64,000 bases of DNA from the NCBI GenBank assembly GCA_001899175.1, contig MKVH01000003.1, positions 206,690-270,689 on the forward strand, in the 5' to 3' direction. Positions 54,040-61,147 of this stretch are shown here, piece after piece; within the stretch, counting starts at the first letter, position 1, and the number at the start of each line of letters is the position of its first letter. This stretch comes from Candidatus Kapaibacterium thiocyanatum (GTDB lineage: Bacteria > Bacteroidota > Ignavibacteria > Kapaibacteriales > Kapaibacteriaceae). Made by a program: the position numbers and the translations under genes. The notes under the pieces are model-generated. The model ran no database searches. It was not told where the DNA came from and worked only from the letters and a program-made list of their open reading frames with translations.

Positions 54040-55905
54040 TTACTTCTGGACGACGACCTGATGGGTCTTGCCGTCGGTCGTCATCACGTAGTAGGTACCG
54101 GAGGCGAGGTCGCGGATGTCGATCGATTCGCTGTCGCGTACGACGCGTACACGTTCGCCCTGGGCGTTGTAGAGAGCTGCGTCGATGGCCGTGCTGAAGC
54201 GAATCTCACGCGACGTCGGGTTCGGATAGATGCGGATTTCGGCCGGACCTTGTTCGCTGCCGTTGCCTTCGTGCTCGATACCGGACACGAGTTGCTTCAG
54301 GCCCGAGATGGAGAACGTGAGCGAGTTCTTCGAAGCGGCATCCGTGATGGCCACGTTGTCCGGGTGCTGGGCGTTGATCAGTACCGTGTTGCCGTCATCG
54401 AGGCTCGCGAAGCCGGTGATTTCCGAACCGTAGGGAGAGATGGCGAGGCGATAGAGGTTGTCGACCGACGGCGTTTTCGACATGTCGAGCAGCCATGCTT
54501 CGCAGTTCGTTCCACCCATTGCCGTGTTGGGCATACGACCCATCGTGAGGCCGTTGAGGTCTTCTTCGATGACCATGTAGGTCTTGCCGTTGACGTAGAG
54601 GAAGCCGAGACCGTCGGGGTTGGAGAGGTGCTTCGCGGGATACTTGTCCGGCGTGGCATCCTTGGTTTCGACGAACGGACCGCCTTCGATGTAGGAGCGT
54701 ACGGAGTTATCGGACGGATCGAATTCGAGGACGCGGCCGTAGTAGTCCCAGTATGCGGAGCTGTCGACGCTCACGCCTTGTGCGGCTGCGCGGTCCGTCG
54801 TGTGCTTCGGAAGCGTCCAGCCATCGGCCAGGGCCTTCTTGTAGTTGGAGCCCGGCTTGTCGACACCCGTTTCCGTGATGTAGATCTTGCCCGTCGTCTT
54901 GTTCAGCGCCGTCCACTCCAGGCGCGTGAAGCCCGTGATGCCTTGCGTCTTGGCCCATTGGTGCGGAGCCACCATGATGTTCCAGTTGGCGGGGAGGTCA
55001 TTGGGGACCTGCACCCACGTGCCCGTGAACTGACCGGGGTTCTGCTTGTAGAAGTAGAGCTTGCCCTTCGTGAAGTCACCGGGTTCGTCGGCGACGAACT
55101 TCGTGAAGAGGGACTGGCCGGCGGCACCGTCTTCGGAGAGATAGACCGTCTTCTGGTCGGACATCACCACGCCACCTTCGAAGCCCTGGCGTCCCCAGTT
55201 GTATTGCTTGCGGACGGCCTTGGCTTCCTTCGGATTGATCTCGACCATCCAGTTCATGTTCTGGTACTTCTTGATCTTCGTTCCGTCGAGGGCGGGGAAG
55301 CCGGACGGTTGCTTGGCACCGATGGTGAAATCCGTCGTGTCGCGGATACCTTCGCCCTTGGAGTTGATGCCGGCATTGCTCGTCTGATACCATTCCTCAG
55401 CCGTCCAGATGCGACCGTTCCAGGAGACGCCACCGCAGTTCATACCCGTTTCGCCGACCGTGTTCACGAAGTCGACGTTGAAGAACTTGCCCGTACGGCC
55501 ATCCGAGAGCGTCTGGTTGAGCACTTCGAGCGTACCGTCTGCCTTCTTGCCGAGCTTGAACATCGTCATCCCGCCACCGTCACCGATGGCATCGTCCTTG
55601 GCGACCATTTCGTGGTTGACGACGACGTAGCCCAGGGCGTCGTCGGCCGGAGCATAGCCGATGTAGTCGTGCCACTGCTTGGCGACGGCCTTGCCGGCCG
55701 GCTTGTCGTTGATGGCGGAGGTCTGGACGGTATCGACACCGCCGACGAAGATGTTCTGGTACTTCAGGGGCGACGGCGGAACGACGACGCGGCCCTGAAG
55801 GTAGGGAATCATGGTTACCGGCTGGATGCTGACCGGGAAGTCTTGTGCCTGCGTGGCCGTGGTGATGGCGGCGAGGGCACCGATCGCGAGAAGCGAACGT
55901 TTCAT
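54040..55905 (-). CDS. Secreted PhoX/DUF839-family phosphatase-like protein with T9SS sorting tail
   Basis: 621 residues with signal peptide (MKRSLLAIGALAAITTATQA). VVNHEM near residue 95 and NCGGVSW with Cys157 are the active-site neighbourhood of PhoX; SNPDGLGF and EDLNG are further motifs. PhoX is a calcium- and iron-dependent alkaline phosphatase that frees phosphate from esters. The last 80 residues carry a T9SS type A domain (IRIYPNPTSREIRF, DIRDLASGTYYV). A hairpin precedes the next gene. No Pho box was assigned. Confidence 0.82.
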   Translation of the reverse strand: MKRSLLAIGALAAITTATQAQDFPVSIQPVTMIPYLQGRVVVPPSPLKYQNIFVGGVDTVQTSAINDKPAGKAVAKQWHDYIGYAPADDALGYVVVNHEMVAKDDAIGDGGGMTMFKLGKKADGTLEVLNQTLSDGRTGKFFNVDFVNTVGETGMNCGGVSWNGRIWTAEEWYQTSNAGINSKGEGIRDTTDFTIGAKQPSGFPALDGTKIKKYQNMNWMVEINPKEAKAVRKQYNWGRQGFEGGVVMSDQKTVYLSEDGAAGQSLFTKFVADEPGDFTKGKLYFYKQNPGQFTGTWVQVPNDLPANWNIMVAPHQWAKTQGITGFTRLEWTALNKTTGKIYITETGVDKPGSNYKKALADGWTLPKHTTDRAAAQGVSVDSSAYWDYYGRVLEFDPSDNSVRSYIEGGPFVETKDATPDKYPAKHLSNPDGLGFLYVNGKTYMVIEEDLNGLTMGRMPNTAMGGTNCEAWLLDMSKTPSVDNLYRLAISPYGSEITGFASLDDGNTVLINAQHPDNVAITDAASKNSLTFSISGLKQLVSGIEHEGNGSEQGPAEIRIYPNPTSREIRFSTAIDAALYNAQGERVRVVRDSESIDIRDLASGTYYVMTTDGKTHQVVVQK

Positions 55906-56051
55906 TTGAAAGGGCCTTGAAAATGGATGGTGTTTGCGTGCAGCGCCGCGAAACTATCCATGGCCCGTTACGACAGTTTGGCGATGCCGTAATGGTTCGG
56001 TTACCGTTGTGTTACTACGTGGATTACATCCGGATAACGCCAGGGCACCCC

Positions 56052-56601
56052 TCAGCTCGCCGGGTGTCCCAGGGCCTCCAGTACGTTCCGCACGGCCTTG
56101 CCGTCGGCAACGGTGATGATGGCGATCCGTCCGTCACGCGTACGGAGTTCGGTGCCGTCGCATACGTAGCTGAATTTGCGGCCGCGAAGGCGGGGACCCT
56201 TGAAGAGGTTGACCCTGTAGTCGAGGTGCGGGCCCGGCCTGCCGAACTCTCGTTTGATATCGATCGGTCGTACGACGATGGATCCGATCTCGTCCCACCG
56301 GAACAGTTGGGCCGGTCCGCCCGTGCCGTCCGTGAAACGTACGTCGATGCCGACATCATTGATGATGAGCCATCATGGTGTAGCTGCGAAGCCGGGCGAT
56401 AGCTATCCAGGCGAAGCCGCCGAACATGACAGACGGGAGCAGGAGCCCTATCGGATCCCCGTCCAGTGTAAGGAACCGGACGATGGAGATGGATATCGGC
56501 AGGAACGCGCATGCAAGAAGAACCTTGCTGGTCCGCGAGACATATGCCTTCGGCAGGTGCTGTGTATATGAAAGGTGGACGGACCGAGATGTCGTCATCA
56601 T
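56052..56601 (-). pseudogene. Frameshifted paralogue of the PH-like membrane protein
   Basis: The frame starting at 56601 (MMTTSRSVHLSYTQHL) codes two membrane helices and ends with a stop at 56356. The homologous C-terminal part, from IINDVGIDVRF to LEALGHPAS, continues in a second frame to the stop at 56052, so the two halves fit together across a one-base shift near 56360-56377. In the intact neighbour at 56598-57098 the same order reads GIDDDGVSVRF to REAGHPAA. The gene is either a recent pseudogene or holds a sequencing error; both frames keep protein-like codon use. It overlaps the intact copy by 4 bases. Confidence 0.65.
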
Positions 56602-57098
56602 GCTGCCGGATGTCCGGCCTCACGGAAGGCCGCACGTACCGCTTCGCCGTTCTTCACCGTGATGACGATGGTCCTGCCGTTGCGCAGCGACAGCGCGACA
56701 CCTTCCACGCCGTTCCATACGTAACCCGTCTTGCGGCCCCAGCCGTAGCGGATCCCCCAGCCGCCGAACTCGCCCAGCGGACTCACCTTCCGCACTGCGA
56801 TGCGTTCTATTTCGTCCCATGCGAACCTTCGGGGGCGGCGATGGAAGGGACGGAAGCGAACGCTCACGCCGTCGTCGTCGATTCCCACCGTGAGCGTGGA
56901 GCGACCGAAGAGGAGCGACAGGAGCAGCGGCACGCTGACGGTCACGAGCAGGACCGGCCACAACGGCCCACCGGAATCTTCACCCGAGACCAGGAGCATG
57001 ACGTGGATGGCGGTTGGCACCAGGACCACCACGGCCATCACGACGTAGAAGAGGACCTTCATGCTCTTCGGGGCACGCTGCGTATCGGTATAGAACAT
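56598..57098 (-). CDS. Small membrane protein with PH-like C-terminal domain
   Basis: 166 residues. Two hydrophobic helices (about residues 14-34 and 46-62) precede a single strand-rich domain (VGIDDDGVSVRF, RFAWDEIERIAV, GVEGVALSLRNGRTIVI) that looks like a bacterial PH domain. It has no signal peptide. It starts 21 bases from the divergent MATE-like gene and is translationally coupled to a broken paralogue behind it. Function unknown. Confidence 0.72.
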   Translation of the reverse strand: MFYTDTQRAPKSMKVLFYVVMAVVVLVPTAIHVMLLVSGEDSGGPLWPVLLVTVSVPLLLSLLFGRSTLTVGIDDDGVSVRFRPFHRRPRRFAWDEIERIAVRKVSPLGEFGGWGIRYGWGRKTGYVWNGVEGVALSLRNGRTIVITVKNGEAVRAAFREAGHPAA

Positions 57099-57119
57099 TC
57101 CCCAAGATAAGTTTGCATC

Positions 57120-58445
57120 ATGAGCAGCACAACGTCGGAACCTTCCCTGACCACGTCGACGATTCTCCGTTTCTGGATACCACTATGCGCGACGTGGCTC
57201 ATGATGGCCGTCGAGAGCCCCATCCTTACGTCCGTCATCGCACGCCTGGACGTTCCGATGTACAATCTCGCTGCCTATGGCGTGGCCGTCGCCCTGGCCA
57301 TGTTCATCGAGGCGCCGGTCATCATGCTGCTGAGTACGTCCGTCGCTCTCGCGAAGGACCGTCTGGCCGTCGAGGCGTTGCGTGCATTCACGCGCCGTAT
57401 CAACATCATCGTCACCGTGGGCATGATCGTCGTCTGCATTCCTCCGGTCTACGATCTGATCGTCCATCAGGTCATCCGGATTCCCGACGAAGTCAGCAGG
57501 CTGATGTACCGGGGTCTCGTCTGCATGATTCCGTGGCCGGCCGCCATCGGCTATCGCCGGTTCTATCAGGGTCTGCTGATACGCAACGGCTTCACGCGAC
57601 GGGTGGCCTACGGAACCGTCGTACGACTGTTCACGATGGCCTTCTCGGCGTCGGTCCTCGTGCTGTTCTCTCCTTTCGATGGCGTCGTCATCGGTACGGT
57701 CAGCCTCACGAGCGGTGTGATCCTCGAAGCCTGGGCCACACGCTGGATGGCGCGCAGTACGCTGAGGGCGCTGCGCAGGCAGGACCCGGCGGCATGCGCT
57801 CCGCCACCCACGACGCGGGACATCCTGCGCTTCTACATGCCCCTGGCCCTTACGTCCATCGTGGGCTTCGTCGTGACACCGATGCTCGCCTTCTTCATGG
57901 GCCGGGCACGCCTTCCCGTGGAATCCCTGGCCGTTCTGCCCGTCGTCGACTCCTTCGTCTTCCTCTTCCGTTCCTTCGGCTTCTCCTATCAGGAAGTGGG
58001 CATCGCCCTCCTCGGCGAGGGGAACAGGCACTATACGGCCATCCGCAAGGTGGGCGTGATGATCATCGTGGGGACGACGGTGGCCCTCGGGCTCGTGGCG
58101 TTCACGCCCCTGAGCGAGGTCATCTATGCGGGCGTCTACGGCCTCAAGCCGGAGCTGGCCGACTTCGCGGTGGAGCCGACGATGATTCTCATCCTCCTGC
58201 CCATGCTGTCCGTGCTGTATTCCCTGCAGCGGGCCGTCCTCATCACCGCGCGGCGTAACGTCGCCGTCACCTGGAGTACCATCACGGAGGTGAGCTGCAT
58301 CGCGGCCACCATGATCCTCACGTTGTGGCTGTTCGATCTGCCCGGTGCCATGGCCGCGGCCCTGGCCATGGTGGTGGGGCGTGTGATCGCCAACATCTAT
58401 CTCCGGCGTGAAGTGAGCAAGGCGCTCAAAATGACGCCGCGGTGA
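57120..58445 (+). CDS. MATE/MOP-superfamily multidrug- or lipid-exporter-like protein
   Basis: 441 residues with 12 hydrophobic helices in two similar halves (first half ends near residue 210, second begins ILRFYMPLALTSIVGFVV). The opening FWIPLCATWLMMAVESP and ESLAVLPVVDSFVFLF match MATE-like carriers. It could be an Na+ or H+ driven drug exporter or an ANKH-like carrier. No neighbours define the substrate. A 70-base gap separates it from the next gene. Confidence 0.78.
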   Translation: MSSTTSEPSLTTSTILRFWIPLCATWLMMAVESPILTSVIARLDVPMYNLAAYGVAVALAMFIEAPVIMLLSTSVALAKDRLAVEALRAFTRRINIIVTVGMIVVCIPPVYDLIVHQVIRIPDEVSRLMYRGLVCMIPWPAAIGYRRFYQGLLIRNGFTRRVAYGTVVRLFTMAFSASVLVLFSPFDGVVIGTVSLTSGVILEAWATRWMARSTLRALRRQDPAACAPPPTTRDILRFYMPLALTSIVGFVVTPMLAFFMGRARLPVESLAVLPVVDSFVFLFRSFGFSYQEVGIALLGEGNRHYTAIRKVGVMIIVGTTVALGLVAFTPLSEVIYAGVYGLKPELADFAVEPTMILILLPMLSVLYSLQRAVLITARRNVAVTWSTITEVSCIAATMILTLWLFDLPGAMAAALAMVVGRVIANIYLRREVSKALKMTPR

Positions 58446-58515
58446 TGCGCTGTCCGTCACCGGATTCGTATTTTCCGGACTCGACAGACTTCTTCCATTT
58501 GCTCCCCGAGAGTCC

Positions 58516-60306
58516 ATGACGCCGTTGCTGGAAGTCAAGAACCTGGTGACCGAATTCCGGTCCGATATCTACAACGTCAAGGCCGTGAACGACGTCAGCT
58601 TCACGGTCCACAAGGGACGCACCCTCGGCATCGTCGGTGAGTCGGGGTCCGGAAAGTCCGTCACCAGCCTTTCGGTGATGCGTCTCGTTCCGGATCCTCC
58701 GGGACGGATCACGGGAGGCCAGGTGCTGTTCCATGAACAGCATGGAGTGAAGGACCTGCTGAAGATTCCGGAAGACGAGATGCGCGGCTATCGCGGCAAC
58801 CGCATCGCCATGATCTTCCAGGAGCCGATGACGTCGCTCAACCCCGTCTTCACCTGTGGCGACCAGATCATCGAGGCCATCCGCCTGCATCAGCACGTGA
58901 GCAAGGACGAAGCCGCCGCACGTACCCTTCAGCTCCTCAAGGAAGTGCAGTTGCCCCGACCAGAATCGATGATGAAGAGTTACCCTCATCAACTGTCGGG
59001 CGGACAGAAGCAGCGTGTGATGATCGCCATGGCCATGTCCTGCAATCCGTCCCTGCTGATCGCCGACGAACCCACGACGGCACTCGACGTCACGGTCCAG
59101 GCCACGATCCTCGACCTCATGCGCGACCTTCAGAAGCGCCACGACATGTCCATGATGTTCATCACGCACGATCTCGGCGTCATCGCCGAAATCGCCGACG
59201 ACGTCATCGTGATGTACAAGGGCCGCATCGTCGAAACGGGATCCGTGCAGCAGATCTTCGAGGATCCGCAGCATCCGTATACGAAGGGTCTGCTGGCCTG
59301 CCGTCCACGACTCGACAAGAAGCTCAAGATCCTTCCGACCGTCCGCGATTTCATGGACGAAACGGCCGATGGCATCATCACCGAGCGGTCGCACGAAACG
59401 GTCGACGCCCGTGTACACGACCTCGAATTCTCACGTGCCGAAATCGACGCGCGCAATGCATCGCTGGCCGCGACGCGGCCGCTGCTCGACGTCAAGAACC
59501 TCGAAGTGCACTTCCCGATCAAGTCCGGCCTCTTCGGCAAGACGACGGGCTACGTCAAGGCCGTCGACGGCATCACGTTCGACGTCAAGCCCGGTGAAAC
59601 GCTCGGTCTGGTAGGCGAGTCGGGTTGCGGCAAGACGACGACGGGACGTGCCGTCCTGCGCCTCGTCGAGCCGACCGGTGGAGACGTGATGTTCGACGGA
59701 CACAACGTCCGCGCTCTGTCCGGCTCCGACCTGAAGACCATGCGCAGGGACTTCCAGATCATCTTCCAGGATCCCTATTCGTCGCTGAATCCGCGTCTGA
59801 GCGTCGGCAGCGCCATCATGGAAGTGTTGTCCGTCCACGGCATCGGCGCCAACGACAGGGAGCGCAAGGAACAGGTCCAGTACCTCCTCGACAAGGTCAA
59901 CCTGTTGCCTCGGCACTTCAACAACTATCCGCACGAATTCTCCGGCGGCCAGCGTCAGCGTATCTGTATCGCCCGCGCCCTGGCGCTGAAGCCCAAGCTC
60001 CTGATCTGCGACGAATCCGTGAGCGCCCTCGACGTATCGGTCCAGGCCCAGGTGCTCAACCTGCTGGTCCAGTTGCGCGACGAGTTCAAGCTCACCTATA
60101 TCTTCATCTCCCACGACCTCAGCGTCGTGAAGTTCATCTCCGACCGTATCGCCGTGATGAATGCGGGCAAGATCGTGGAAACGGGCACGGCGCAGAGCAT
60201 CTATGCCGCACCGGAGCAGGATTATACGCGACGGCTCATCTCCGCCATTCCGCTCGGTACCGTCGACGTGATCAAGCGTCGTATGGCCGACCGATCCGCG
60301 GCCTGA
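58516..60306 (+). CDS. Fused double ABC ATPase of the peptide/nickel (Dpp/Opp) family
   Basis: 596 residues, two ABC domains in tandem. First domain: Walker A GESGSGKS, signature LSGGQKQR, Walker [13 protein letters not shown]. Second domain: Walker [10 protein letters not shown], signature FSGGQRQRI, Walker [13 protein letters not shown]. The signature order matches DppD then DppF, fused as in GsiA. It would energise import of di- or oligopeptides, but no permease or binding-protein gene lies near. It is followed after 11 bases by the MlaF-like gene. Confidence 0.93.
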   Translation: MTPLLEVKNLVTEFRSDIYNVKAVNDVSFTVHKGRTLGIVGESGSGKSVTSLSVMRLVPDPPGRITGGQVLFHEQHGVKDLLKIPEDEMRGYRGNRIAMIFQEPMTSLNPVFTCGDQIIEAIRLHQHVSKDEAAARTLQLLKEVQLPRPESMMKSYPHQLSGGQKQRVMIAMAMSCNPSLLIADEPTTALDVTVQATILDLMRDLQKRHDMSMMFITHDLGVIAEIADDVIVMYKGRIVETGSVQQIFEDPQHPYTKGLLACRPRLDKKLKILPTVRDFMDETADGIITERSHETVDARVHDLEFSRAEIDARNASLAATRPLLDVKNLEVHFPIKSGLFGKTTGYVKAVDGITFDVKPGETLGLVGESGCGKTTTGRAVLRLVEPTGGDVMFDGHNVRALSGSDLKTMRRDFQIIFQDPYSSLNPRLSVGSAIMEVLSVHGIGANDRERKEQVQYLLDKVNLLPRHFNNYPHEFSGGQRQRICIARALALKPKLLICDESVSALDVSVQAQVLNLLVQLRDEFKLTYIFISHDLSVVKFISDRIAVMNAGKIVETGTAQSIYAAPEQDYTRRLISAIPLGTVDVIKRRMADRSAA

Positions 60307-60317
60307 CGGGCGATCCC

Positions 60318-61091
60318 ATGATCCAGATACAAGGTCTTACGAAATCCTTCGGTCCCAAGGCCGTACTCCGGGGTGTCGATCTCACGATTCCGTCCGGCAA
60401 GACGACGTGCATCATCGGCAGGTCGGGTTGCGGCAAGAGCGTCCTGCTCAAACACATCGTGGGCCTGCTTCGTCCCGATGCCGGTACCGTCGTACTCGAC
60501 GGTACGGACATCCGCGACCTTAGTCCGGAACAGATCTTCGACATGCGCCGCCGCATCGGCTACGTCTTCCAGGGCGCGGCGCTCTTCGACTCCCTGTCGG
60601 TCTTCGACAACGTCGTCATCAGCCTCGTCGAGCATGGTGAACGGGATACGTCCCTGCTCGACAGCGAGGCCCGGCGCGTCCTGTCGGCCGTCGGTCTCCT
60701 GCCGGATCTCTCCGAGTCCGGTTCACAGGGCTACGAGAAGGAATACGGCATCCTGCGCGACAAGAAGCCGAGCGATCTGTCCGGCGGTATGAGGAAGCGC
60801 GTCGGCGTGGCACGGGCCCTGGTGGGAAGTCCGGCCTATATCTTCTACGACGAACCCACGACGGGACTCGATCCCATCACGTCGCAGCAGATCGACGATC
60901 TCGTCGGCGATCTCGCAGGCAAACTGCATGTGACATCCGTGGTTATCACCCACGATATGTTCTCCGTGTTCAACATCGCCGATCACGTGGTGATGCTCGA
61001 AGGCGGCAAGGTGCAATATGAAGGAACGGTGGACGGTCTGAAGGCGTCCCGCGACCCCGTCGTGGTCGACTTCCTTGCACGATATGTGTAA
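60318..61091 (+). CDS. mlaF: MlaF-like ABC ATPase
   Basis: 257 residues starting MIQIQGLTKSFGPKAV. Walker A GRSGCGKSV, Q-loop YVFQGAALFDSLSV, and KPSDLSGGMRKRVGVARAL, the signature specific to MlaF/Mkl-type MCE transporters. Such complexes move phospholipids between inner membrane and periplasm. The permease (MlaE) and MCE protein are not in the window, so they must be elsewhere. Only 11 bases separate it from the double ATPase. Confidence 0.92.
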   Translation: MIQIQGLTKSFGPKAVLRGVDLTIPSGKTTCIIGRSGCGKSVLLKHIVGLLRPDAGTVVLDGTDIRDLSPEQIFDMRRRIGYVFQGAALFDSLSVFDNVVISLVEHGERDTSLLDSEARRVLSAVGLLPDLSESGSQGYEKEYGILRDKKPSDLSGGMRKRVGVARALVGSPAYIFYDEPTTGLDPITSQQIDDLVGDLAGKLHVTSVVITHDMFSVFNIADHVVMLEGGKVQYEGTVDGLKASRDPVVVDFLARYV

Positions 61092-61147
61092 CTATAGCGT
61101 CCATGTTCGCCTCCTTGCAGGTACTTCCGACTTCCAGATCCAAGACC

